Source of the DNA: an uncultured Clostridia bacterium
Lineage (GTDB): Bacteria > Bacillota > Clostridia > Oscillospirales > Acutalibacteraceae
Assembly: GCA_947364045.1 (NCBI GenBank)
Contig: CANARN010000010.1
Coordinates: 1-53,048 of the forward strand
Length of the DNA stretch: 53,048 nt
Reading direction: 5' to 3'
The notes beneath the pieces are model-generated. The model saw only the letters and a list, made by a program, of their open reading frames with translations, did no database searches and was not told the DNA's origin. Positions 36,215 through 43,138 of the stretch are shown here, piece after piece. Each line of letters opens with the position of its first letter. Position 1 is the first letter of the stretch. The translations under genes and the position numbers were made by a program.

Positions 36215-37126
36215 ATGAACGGAAGGTTTTATTCGGCAAGCGAATATTACAAGGCGGTATTCGGAGAAAAGGTTTACCGCCTTTCTTTATGTTTAGGAGT
36301 CACCTGCCCTAACCGTGACGGAAAATCAGATACAAGAGGCTGTATTTTTTGCAGTCAGGGTTCATCACACTTTGCAGAAAACGGAAGCGACATCAAAGCC
36401 CAAATCGAGCAAGCCAAAAGAAGAATATGCGAAAAAACAAATGCAAAAAAATATATAGCCTATTTTCAAAGCTATACAACCACATATTTACCTGCCGAAG
36501 TCTTGCGGAAAGCCTTTTTTGATGCTGTAAAGGTTCCTGAAATTGCGGCTTTATCTGTTGCGACAAGACCTGACTGTCTGCCGAAGGAAATTCTTGATTT
36601 ACTGTCTGAGATAAATAAAATAAAGCCTGTTTTTGTTGAATTGGGGCTTCAGACCTCAAATGAGCAAAGCGCCGAATATATACGGCGTTGTTATAAAAAT
36701 GACGTTTACGAAAACGCCGTAAAAGAGCTTAAAAAACGGGGAATAAATGTTATTACTCATATAATTATCGGTCTGCCGAACGAAACCGAACAGGACATCT
36801 TAAATACGGTGCGCTTTACCGTAAATGCAGGCACGGACGGCATAAAGCTACAGCTTCTGCATATTCTTAAGGACACTGACCTTCATAAAGATTATCTGCT
36901 CGGCGATGTCAGACCTCTGACGTTAGAGGAATATACAGATTTAGTATGCAAATGCATTGCAATTATCCCGCAAAATGTTGTAATTCACAGAATAACAGGC
37001 GATGCACCGAAATTACTTCTCGAAGAGCCAAAATGGAGCGGAAATAAAAAGGCAGTGCTGAACAGCATTAACCGTGAATTAAAATTGCAGAATATTACAC
37101 AGGGATGCGGCTTAAAAGCACAGTAA
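36215..37126 (+). CDS. TIGR01212-type radical SAM protein (YhcC-like)
   Basis: Radical SAM protein of 303 residues of the YhcC/TIGR01212 family, reaction unknown. The spaced cluster motif is CPNRDG ... GCIFC with FCSQGS following, the family's long CX14CX2C form; VELGLQTSNEQSAEYIRR and HIIIGLPNET are further signatures. I start at ATG 36215, one base after the nagB stop, rather than at the TTG at 36185 inside nagB. It closes the mannosidase operon; I see no strong terminator before the tRNA promoter. Confidence 0.9.
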   Translation: MNGRFYSASEYYKAVFGEKVYRLSLCLGVTCPNRDGKSDTRGCIFCSQGSSHFAENGSDIKAQIEQAKRRICEKTNAKKYIAYFQSYTTTYLPAEVLRKAFFDAVKVPEIAALSVATRPDCLPKEILDLLSEINKIKPVFVELGLQTSNEQSAEYIRRCYKNDVYENAVKELKKRGINVITHIIIGLPNETEQDILNTVRFTVNAGTDGIKLQLLHILKDTDLHKDYLLGDVRPLTLEEYTDLVCKCIAIIPQNVVIHRITGDAPKLLLEEPKWSGNKKAVLNSINRELKLQNITQGCGLKAQ

Positions 37127-37153
37127 AAATAAAAAGAATTGCCCTGATTAATC

Positions 37154-37182
37154 TTGACAATTCGCTTTGTAAATGATATTAT
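37154..37182 (+). promoter_or_regulatory. Promoter of the tRNA-Leu leader transcript
   Basis: TTGACA (37154-37159), 17-bp spacer, TATTAT (37177-37182). The transcript should begin near 37188, about 258 nt before the tRNA. Confidence 0.85.
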
Positions 37183-37187
37183 TTAAC

Positions 37188-37445
37188 GGTTGAGAAAATA
37201 ATAATTCTCAGATGAGGTGAATCAGTAAAATTTCAGTAATAACACCTCTGTAAATGGGATAATTTCAGCATTTGCTGTTATTATAAATGCGGACTCAGCC
37301 GAAAAGTAAGTTTTCAACCGAAAGTAAGCTCCGCCTCGGACGGCTCTTACCGTGTAAAAATCAGAGAGCAAACTTAAATGCGGATTAAGCAAATCGCTCC
37401 GCCTCGGACGTCCTCGCCGTGTAAAATGTAGAGGACATTTAATAT
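37188..37445 (+). ncRNA. Structured leader RNA upstream of tRNA-Leu, with tandem repeat units
   Basis: The 5' part folds into several hairpins: TGAGAA/TTCTCA (37191-37210), GAGGTG/CACCTC (37214-37248) and ATAAT..CAGC/GCTG..ATTAT (37259-37284); the first bases can also pair with TTTTCAACC at 37311-37319. The 3' part has two imperfect units, each with GCGGA, then TCCGC within the shared GCTCCGCCTCGGACG (37328-37342 and 37396-37410), then a hairpin whose stem differs but stays paired (GCTCT/AGAGC at 37343-37369; GTCCTC/GAGGAC at 37410-37436) around a common CCGTGTAAAA loop. GCGGA and TCCGC are also the acceptor-stem ends of the tRNA. No known riboswitch or T-box motif was found. Confidence 0.55.
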
Positions 37446-37532
37446 GCGGATATGGCGGAATTGGCAGACGCGCTAGATTCAGGTTCTAGTGGTAGCAATA
37501 CTGTGCAGGTTCAAGTCCTGTTATCCGCACCA
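37446..37532 (+). tRNA. tRNA-Leu (anticodon CAG)
   Basis: Acceptor GCGGATA / TATCCGC, D-arm with AATTGGCAGACGC, anticodon arm CTAGA-TTCAGGT-TCTAG giving CAG, long variable arm, T-arm with GGTTCAAGTCC, and an encoded CCA end. 87 nt, a normal class II leucine tRNA. Its anticodon arm contains two CTAG tetramers, relevant because a MjaI-type (CTAG) restriction system may be encoded nearby. Confidence 0.97.
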
Positions 37533-37538
37533 AACAGT

Positions 37539-37590
37539 ACAAATCCGAACCCAATACCAATCGGTGAAGGGTTCGGATTTGTCATTTTTT
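37539..37590 (+). terminator. Terminator of tRNA-Leu
   Basis: ACAAATCCGAACCC / GGGTTCGGATTTGT, a 14-bp perfect stem with a 16-nt loop (37539-37582), followed by CATTTTTT. Confidence 0.93.
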
Positions 37591-37647
37591 ATGACTATCC
37601 GAACTTTAATGCAAAACACAAAAATTAAATTTCGGAGGTTGATTTTT

Positions 37648-37944
37648 ATGAAAACAGAACTTAATAACATCGGAACTTGGGGCAGACTGCATTATGATTT
37701 TCTTTATCGCAATCAGAGGTCGGTTATCAATGCTATGCGGTTGAAAGGCACATTGCATGATTATCTTATGGGCATTGATAAAGACGCTGAGGATATGTTC
37801 AATCTTATTGTCAAGCAGACGGCTGAAATTGAGGGCGTAACCGAGCAACTCAAAGCTGCTGACCAAATGGAATGGATCCGCCGCATAAACAGTATTAGGA
37901 GTAGAGCAAGGGAATTTGTGCTGAAAGAGCTAATATATCAATAA
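37648..37944 (+). CDS. TnpV-like transposon-encoded protein, short form
   Basis: A 98-residue protein. The C-terminal half (EIEGVTEQLKAADQMEWIRR then INSIRSRAREFVLKELIY) is the diagnostic TnpV segment found in Tn4451-type elements alongside large serine recombinases. The N-terminus is shorter than I recall for full TnpV proteins. The open frame continues upstream into the tRNA gene; the ATG at 37648 is chosen for its GGAGG site. It marks the left side of the integrated element whose recombinase is at 43139-44611. Its function is not established. Confidence 0.85.
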   Translation: MKTELNNIGTWGRLHYDFLYRNQRSVINAMRLKGTLHDYLMGIDKDAEDMFNLIVKQTAEIEGVTEQLKAADQMEWIRRINSIRSRAREFVLKELIYQ

Positions 37945-37951
37945 TACCAAA

Positions 37952-37980
37952 AAGGCGAGGGATGACATGTCCCCCGCCTT
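37952..37980 (-). terminator. Terminator of the SWIM gene pair
   Basis: AAGGCG-a-GGG / CCC-c-CGCCTT stem with a 9-nt loop; on the minus strand it is followed by TTTTTGG. It lies between convergent tnpV and the SWIM gene. Confidence 0.75.
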
Positions 37981-37986
37981 AATCAT

Positions 37987-38442
37987 TTAATAATCAATAT
38001 GCTCTCTCACAAATCTCTCAAACACCCAATCGGCGCCGTCGTAAAGAACCTCATACAAGGTTTGCCGTAATTCTTCTTTGGAAAGACTTTTAATATAAGC
38101 GACAACCTTTTTATCAAGTTCTTCTTGCCGCCGTTCTTCTTCCTCCTCATATTCAATAACTTCTTTATAGTACTGATCAGCCTCTTTCGGAAAAACAGAA
38201 AAATACAGTGCAACCTGATGCTTGCAAATAATTCTTTTTCCATTGGCATGCGGACAATTGCAATGAGATTTTCTCGGATGTTCGATATCAATAAAGACAT
38301 CATAATGCTTATTTCCGCTACCACGCAAAGAACCGCTATATTCGTGGTCGGTGATTTTCTTTTTTAGCAGAACACTACCGTCCTTATAGTATTCATAGCC
38401 TCTCCACACAGAAGCGCTGCTTGCTAAATTTAACAATCCCAT
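37987..38442 (-). CDS. SWIM zinc-finger protein
   Basis: A 151-residue protein with a SWIM zinc finger (CNCPHANGKRIICKH; C61, C63, C73, H75) in its middle and an acidic, Glu-rich helical C-terminal half (EYEEEEERRQEELDKK). The N-terminal part, RGYEYYKDGSVL, is typical of SWIM proteins. The finger probably binds nucleic acid or protein; the role is unknown. It lies 14 bp downstream of the next listed gene, and the two are likely co-transcribed cargo of the integrated element. Confidence 0.85.
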   Translation of the reverse strand: MGLLNLASSASVWRGYEYYKDGSVLLKKKITDHEYSGSLRGSGNKHYDVFIDIEHPRKSHCNCPHANGKRIICKHQVALYFSVFPKEADQYYKEVIEYEEEEERRQEELDKKVVAYIKSLSKEELRQTLYEVLYDGADWVFERFVREHIDY

Positions 38443-38456
38443 ATTGTCCCCTCACA

Positions 38457-38726
38457 TCACTTTTTGTCTTTCTTTTCTTGTTCTGCTTTCCATGCCGCAA
38501 ATTCTGCTTGTCCTTCTTTTGAAAGAAAGAATTCACGGATATCAGGTAGCATCGTGCGTGCAATGGCTTCAAGAATATTGTCCGGAATCTCCGATGTTCC
38601 GAAACGGTTTCCGAATATCCTGTATTTTATACGAACAAATAGTTGCTTGAATATGTTTCCGTATTGAAGATTATAAATGTCACACCAATACGGAATCATT
38701 TGTTTTTTTAGTTCATTTATATCCAT
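38457..38726 (-). CDS. Unknown 89-residue protein of the integrated element
   Basis: A basic, helix-rich soluble protein (MDINELKKQMIPYWCD at the start; a polar Lys/Glu tail AAWKAEQEKKDKK). No motif recognised. A GGAGAA ribosome binding site 4-9 nt before the ATG supports it. It is the first gene of a two-gene unit with the SWIM protein, directly outside the left inverted-repeat hairpin of the restriction-modification island. Confidence 0.7.
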   Translation of the reverse strand: MDINELKKQMIPYWCDIYNLQYGNIFKQLFVRIKYRIFGNRFGTSEIPDNILEAIARTMLPDIREFFLSKEGQAEFAAWKAEQEKKDKK

Positions 38727-38748
38727 ATAATTCTCCGTTCAAAGGGTT

Positions 38749-38769
38749 TTAGGGATTTGCCCTAACAAG
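38749..38769 (+). repeat. Left terminal hairpin repeat of the restriction-modification island
   Basis: TTAGGG - ATTTG - CCCTAA followed by CAAG. An inverted, nearly identical copy is at 43048-43067. Both point inward with CAAG on the inside. Confidence 0.85.
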
Positions 38770-38775
38770 TGCCGG

Positions 38776-38813
38776 GCAAGCAACGCATTTGGATATCCAA
38801 ATGCGTTGCTTGC
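38776..38813. repeat. Perfect 38-bp palindrome inside the left boundary
   Basis: Centre GGATATCC, arms beginning GCAAGCAACGCATTTG, no loop and no mismatch. The same 16-mer recurs in direct orientation at 42959-42974 in the right boundary. TAACAAG near 38764 and TTGTTA near 38870 enclose the left boundary as a further inverted pair. Confidence 0.95.
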
Positions 38814-38870
38814 AAAGGCAATGTCGTGTGGATACAACGACGATGCTTGCTCAGACATGTTGTTATGACC

Positions 38871-40736
38871 TTATAACAAATTATATATTGGAAATTGCTT
38901 GAAAATATTTTGCGCTTCTTCATTCATTTTTTCAAAATACAATAAGTATTCTTCTTTGGACTCCAATAAAATACAACAAGCACACTTGATTAAAAAATCA
39001 GTTGCCGTATCCTTTATTGACAATAGTACTTCTTTTTCTTTGGTAAACAACGCCCGTGTTCTCTTATACGCCTGACATTTATTTATGAAGTTTATATCTC
39101 GATTGTCATAATCAAATAGAACTTCCGATAATTTAATTGCAGCTTCTATAGATTTACTGTGCTTTGCTTTGTCGTAAAAGCAAAGCAATTTAAGCAGGAG
39201 TTGCACAGACATATCTTGAGCATAATCGTTATTCAAATATATCTGTATATCCTCTAACATGTCATCGTAGTTAATATTATCAACTAATTCAAAGCCGTTT
39301 TCGCCTTCTTGAAGCAAGACGAAGTACTTACTTACAGATATTTTTTCTCCGTTTTCTTGCTCAGAAGCAAGCAATAATAAATCCTTATGAAAGATGCTAT
39401 ATATATGATTTTTTCCGTTTTCAAGGTTTTGGCAATAGCACAAAATGTTGATATCACCTAACCTCAAAAAAGCATTTCCGCTTTTGCCGATTCCTAACGC
39501 AACTTCTTCTCCGTACAATTCACTACGCAAAAAGTCATATAAATTTCGTTGTTCTGCATCAGACAAAGTATCAAGCGATAGCTCTTTTAACAATCCGATT
39601 TGCTTAGTGAGCTTTTGCAAATCCAGGCAATATGATAAACTGTAATCTATTTTTTGAATTTCACTATCTCGATTAACGCTTTTGTCAGAAGGTATGTCAA
39701 TGTTTCCAAAATGCAAAGTATCTCCGTTGAATAATCCTCGCATAAATTGAAGGGTTTTTATACGTTCATCTATATTACCGCATACCTTGTAATTAAAGGT
39801 GGTTTTATTATCTGAAAAATGGCCTGTAATGTTTGGACCAATTTTACAAGTAAAACCATTTTCCGTTTGAATCAATTCATATGAACGATATAGATTTCGT
39901 AATTCACCAACACCGACAGGAACATCAATATGTCGACCAAAGCCCAAGTGAACGCCTTGCAAACGGTCTACAACAAAGTTCAAATTTAATTGGTCAGAAT
40001 GATAATACAAATACGGTTTTTCCTTGTGAATAGCAGACAATACATCATTCCCATTAAAAGAAGCAGGAACATTGATATGGAAAGTCGCTTTTCCATTTGG
40101 TATTTTCGCCATTAACTGTTCCATACTGGCAACGCCTGGAATCATTTGTTTTTGATTTTCCGATTCATGCACAAAATTTATCAAGATGTTTTTTAATTCA
40201 TCTGCCGAACCAAGCGGCAACTCTTCAAAATCGGTCGTCATTGATTCTTGACCTTGACTATCAATCAAAAAACGATTTATATCCCATAAAAGAAGGGGCT
40301 TATAATAAATTTTATAATCGTCGTCCTTGAGCATAACAACAAAATACAGTGCTTTCAATTTCTTTTCATAGTTTTTCATGTCTGCTACTGAAATACTGAT
40401 TCTATTTGAATATGAATTACAAGTTCGGCACTTTACTTGAACAGGTATCTCGTCTATAAGTGTTTCTTTTGAAAAAGGAACAGAATTATAAATGCTAATA
40501 CTACCGTCCCATGAAGTGGCTTTATCTTTTCTTGGAATATTAGATTCTACTATTCCTGTTTTTAGTAATTCATTTTCAAGATAGTTGATTCCTAAACATT
40601 CTTTTGCCGAGTTATCAAGATAAGTACAGTTTGCCAAGCGATTCACATCCTTTACTTCTACAGGTGAGGCAATACCATATCCGTTTAACATATTATAGCA
40701 CATATCATCAAAAAAGTCTATGTTTTTATAAACCAA
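38871..40736 (-). CDS. DUF4365-type nuclease-like protein with large unknown C-terminal region
   Basis: A 621-residue protein. The N-terminal 150 residues look like a DUF4365/PD-(D/E)xK nuclease core: an N-terminal Glu region (ENELLKTG, 54-61), D77 in SWDGSISIY and the QVK motif (100-102, IPVQVKCR). The remainder, about 470 residues, shows no recognised domain; the last 130 residues are helical. The frame opens with TTG at 40736 and has ATGs at 40703 and 40691; none has a clear ribosome binding site, and the minus-strand -10 TATAAT at 40755-40760 would give a very short or no leader. Divergent from the XRE regulator inside a restriction-modification island, it is a candidate defence effector. 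Confidence 0.72.
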   Translation of the reverse strand: MVYKNIDFFDDMCYNMLNGYGIASPVEVKDVNRLANCTYLDNSAKECLGINYLENELLKTGIVESNIPRKDKATSWDGSISIYNSVPFSKETLIDEIPVQVKCRTCNSYSNRISISVADMKNYEKKLKALYFVVMLKDDDYKIYYKPLLLWDINRFLIDSQGQESMTTDFEELPLGSADELKNILINFVHESENQKQMIPGVASMEQLMAKIPNGKATFHINVPASFNGNDVLSAIHKEKPYLYYHSDQLNLNFVVDRLQGVHLGFGRHIDVPVGVGELRNLYRSYELIQTENGFTCKIGPNITGHFSDNKTTFNYKVCGNIDERIKTLQFMRGLFNGDTLHFGNIDIPSDKSVNRDSEIQKIDYSLSYCLDLQKLTKQIGLLKELSLDTLSDAEQRNLYDFLRSELYGEEVALGIGKSGNAFLRLGDINILCYCQNLENGKNHIYSIFHKDLLLLASEQENGEKISVSKYFVLLQEGENGFELVDNINYDDMLEDIQIYLNNDYAQDMSVQLLLKLLCFYDKAKHSKSIEAAIKLSEVLFDYDNRDINFINKCQAYKRTRALFTKEKEVLLSIKDTATDFLIKCACCILLESKEEYLLYFEKMNEEAQNIFKQFPIYNLL

Positions 40737-40760
40737 ATCGCAAATAATCGAAATATTATA

Positions 40761-40789
40761 TTGACATCATCAATCAAATGGTTTATAAT
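40761..40789 (+). promoter_or_regulatory. Consensus promoter of the restriction-modification operon
   Basis: TTGACA (40761-40766), 17-bp spacer, TATAAT (40784-40789): a perfect sigma-A promoter ahead of the XRE gene. Its -35 abuts the divergent minus-strand TATAAT at 40755-40760, so one regulator could control both directions. Confidence 0.9.
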
Positions 40790-40814
40790 ATAAAAAATTC
40801 AAGGAGGCGAAAAT

Positions 40815-41027
40815 ATGACAACTTCAGAACAAATAAGAGTTCTCTGCGTTCGCTCTGGAATAAGTCTTTCAGAGCTTGCAAGAAGAATTGATCAAACGCC
40901 GCAAAACTTTAATGCCAAATTAAAGAGGAATACCATTACACAAGATGAATTGATTCAAATAGCAAAAGCATTAAATGCAACCTATGAGCAATATTTTATC
41001 TTGTCAAATGGAGATAAAGTTGAATAA
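40815..41027 (+). CDS. XRE-family HTH regulator (likely C protein)
   Basis: A 70-residue Cro/C1-type helix-turn-helix protein (SLSELARRIDQTPQNFNAKL; recognition helix around TPQNFNAK). The small size and place just ahead of a methyltransferase and restriction gene fit a controller protein that times expression of the two. AAGGAGG is 7-8 nt before the ATG. It follows a consensus promoter shared back-to-back with the DUF4365-type gene. Confidence 0.9.
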   Translation: MTTSEQIRVLCVRSGISLSELARRIDQTPQNFNAKLKRNTITQDELIQIAKALNATYEQYFILSNGDKVE

Positions 41028-41041
41028 GAAAGGATTCCCTT

Positions 41042-42319
41042 ATGACTAATCATAAAATAGTATTTGGTGATAGCAGGAAAATGAGCCAAATACCGGACAA
41101 ATCGGTACAGCTTATCATTACTTCTCCTCCTTATTGGCAGTTAAAAGACTACGGAGCAGAAGACCAAATAGGTTTTAATGATAGCTATGAAGAATACATA
41201 AATAATCTGAATTTAGTATGGAAAGAATGCAATCGTGTTCTTTCCGATGGTTGTCGCCTTTGTATTAACATCGGTGATCAATTTGCTCGTTCAGTTTACT
41301 ATGGTAGATACAAAGTCATTCCGATAAGAACTGAAATTATTCGATTCTGCGAATCTTTGGGAATGGACTATATGGGGGCAATTATTTGGCAAAAAACAAC
41401 AACCATGAACACCTCCGGCGGCGGTGCAATAATGGGTAGTTTTCCATATCCAAGAAACGGCATTTTGAAGATGGATTATGAGTTTATATTGCTCTTTAAA
41501 AAATTAGGTAACGCACCTAAGCCGACGCTTGAGCAAAAGAAAGCTTCTGAGATCACAAAAGAAGAATGGAATCAGTACTTCTCATCCCATTGGAATTTTA
41601 ACGGTGTAAAACAATTTGGGCATATCGCAATGTTCCCGGAAGAACTACCCAAAAGACTAATAAAAATGTTCTCTTTTGTAGGCGAAACAGTCCTTGATCC
41701 TTTTGCCGGTAGCGGTACAACATCCTTAGCCGCAAAACATTTGAATAGGAATTCCATCGGTTATGAGATTAATAAAGAATTCAAACCGCTTATTCAAGAA
41801 AAGCTATCTGATTCGCAAATGGATTTGTTTTCGTCTGAAGATAAAGTGTATTTTATCGATGATTCTTCTGCTGATTATTCTTTTGAGGAATTACCATACC
41901 TTTTCCATGATCCACATAAATTGGACAAAAAAATTGATGTAAAAAAGTTGCAATTCGGATCAAAAATTGATAGTTCAGAAAACAAGAGAGAGGATATTTT
42001 TGGCGTAAAAGAAGTTTTATCACCCGAGAGAATTGAATTAAGTAACGGCTTAAAGGTAAAATTGCTTGGAATAAAAGAAAATCCGCAATATACAACAGAA
42101 GCCGTCGAGTTTTTAAAACAGAAATTCAAAAAGAGAAAAGTTTATTTGAAATACGATGCCCAGAAATATGACGAACACAACAATCTGCTTTGTTACATCT
42201 ACCTCGATAACAAAACATTTATTAATAGACATCTAATAAGAACAGGATTTGTTAATGTTGATTGTTCATCAAATTATAAATACAAAAATAAATTCTTGGA
42301 GGATTTTAATCATGGCTAA
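41042..42319 (+). CDS. Type II DNA methyltransferase fused to a degenerate SNase-like domain
   Basis: A 425-residue protein. Residues about 1-255 are a beta-class amino-methyltransferase: the catalytic motif IV TSPPYW (27-32) precedes the SAM motif I DPFAGSGTT (219-227). SPPY is typical of N4-cytosine enzymes and also occurs in N6-adenine ones. Residues about 319-408 resemble a staphylococcal-nuclease fold (ELSNGLKVKLLGI, EAVEFLKQ, LLCYIYLDNKTFINRHLIR), but the positions of the catalytic Arg and Glu residues are occupied by other residues (KLLGIKENP, DEHNNLLCY), so nuclease activity is unlikely. It may help DNA binding. It overlaps the restriction gene by 8 bp. Confidence 0.9.
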   Translation: MTNHKIVFGDSRKMSQIPDKSVQLIITSPPYWQLKDYGAEDQIGFNDSYEEYINNLNLVWKECNRVLSDGCRLCINIGDQFARSVYYGRYKVIPIRTEIIRFCESLGMDYMGAIIWQKTTTMNTSGGGAIMGSFPYPRNGILKMDYEFILLFKKLGNAPKPTLEQKKASEITKEEWNQYFSSHWNFNGVKQFGHIAMFPEELPKRLIKMFSFVGETVLDPFAGSGTTSLAAKHLNRNSIGYEINKEFKPLIQEKLSDSQMDLFSSEDKVYFIDDSSADYSFEELPYLFHDPHKLDKKIDVKKLQFGSKIDSSENKREDIFGVKEVLSPERIELSNGLKVKLLGIKENPQYTTEAVEFLKQKFKKRKVYLKYDAQKYDEHNNLLCYIYLDNKTFINRHLIRTGFVNVDCSSNYKYKNKFLEDFNHG

Positions 42320-42941
42320 AGAGTGGGTCTTGAATAGTGCGACAAATAGGTTTCAATTAAATTTTAAAAGGAATGTTGGAGCAACATCAGAAGCAATAAG
42401 AAAATGTTCTCCAAAATCGCTTGAAGAGTGGCAAGATTATTATTTTTCTAATGTTCGCTCAGAAGAACATATTATTGAACTGGGTAAAAAACTATATGTA
42501 AAAATCACAGAGGTTTTAGTCGCAGAAATTGACGAGATCACCGAAGAAGACTGTATAAACTACATCAAAGAACTTGTAATTGATAGAACATACGATGGAT
42601 ATATTCGAGAAATTAAAACCATATATGAGCAACTTCAACAAGTTTTGCAAGTGAGAATATCTCCTGCTCCAGATGAGTGGGACAGATTGTTTAATGTTGA
42701 CTTCTTTATTCAAATCAATGATAAATACATCGGCTTGCAAATTAAGCCAGTATCACAAGTATCCAGTATCCCTGAAATATACAAAGAAAAAGGAATACAG
42801 CATAAAACTCATGAAGAGTTTTTGAAAAAATATGGAGGTAAAGTATTCTATTTGTATTCTTGCAAAGCAGGTGACAAAAAGATAATAGTAAACACAGAGG
42901 TCATTGAAGAAATCAAAGCAGAAATTGAGCGTTTGCAATAA
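42312..42941 (+). CDS. MjaI-family type II restriction endonuclease
   Basis: A 209-residue protein whose start (MAKEWVLNSATNRFQLN) and core (ITEEDCINYI, APDEWDRLFNVDFFI) match my memory of the MjaI family, which cuts CTAG. The likely catalytic residues are D130 and the QIK triad (143-145). I use the ATG at 42312, which has GGAGG 9 nt upstream and overlaps the methyltransferase stop; the earlier ATG at 42249 lies inside the methyltransferase gene. Specificity for CTAG is inference from family and needs testing. Confidence 0.8.
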   Translation: MAKEWVLNSATNRFQLNFKRNVGATSEAIRKCSPKSLEEWQDYYFSNVRSEEHIIELGKKLYVKITEVLVAEIDEITEEDCINYIKELVIDRTYDGYIREIKTIYEQLQQVLQVRISPAPDEWDRLFNVDFFIQINDKYIGLQIKPVSQVSSIPEIYKEKGIQHKTHEEFLKKYGGKVFYLYSCKAGDKKIIVNTEVIEEIKAEIERLQ

Positions 42942-42958
42942 TATATAGCGTTATCTTC

Positions 42959-43068
42959 GCAAGCAACGCATTTGCTTGTGCAAATACACGGCGTTGTCTC
43001 AGCAAGCACTGAATTTGCTGTAGCAAATTCGTTTGTCGCTTTCGTCGCTTGTTAGGGAGATCCCTAAC
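42959..43068. repeat. Right boundary of the restriction-modification island (hairpin array)
   Basis: Contains the 16-mer GCAAGCAACGCATTTG (42959-42974), an imperfect hairpin with a GCGTTG arm, the hairpin GAATTTGC-TGTA-GCAAATTC (43011-43030), and the terminal hairpin GTTAGGG-AGAT-CCCTAAC (43051-43068), whose CTTG-TTAGGG side is the inverted match to the left end at 38749-38769. The order of the parts is reversed relative to the left boundary. Confidence 0.85.
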
Positions 43069-43138
43069 ACCCCAAAATCCAGATAACATCAAGGAAAACT
43101 TGTGTTATACACTCCAAAAGAAAGGCAGGTGAAAAGAA

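Noticed and set aside
37188-37445. T-box or other known riboswitch
   Set aside because: There is no T-box TGGNACCGCG sequence, no specifier-loop architecture, and the downstream gene is a tRNA and not a synthetase or amino-acid gene. No conserved cobalamin, SAM, c-di-GMP or guanidine motif was found either.
37489-37647. N-terminal extension of the TnpV-like protein
   Set aside because: The open frame runs back into the tRNA and its terminator, and a GGAGG site marks the ATG at 37648 as the start.
38749-38875. Integron attC site
   Set aside because: TAACAAG...TTGTTA and the long hairpin look attC-like, but the outer boxes do not fit RYYYAAC/GTTRRRY, the 38-bp core is a perfect loop-less palindrome, and no tyrosine integron integrase is present. 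The right boundary does not keep the inverted TAAC/GTTA pair.
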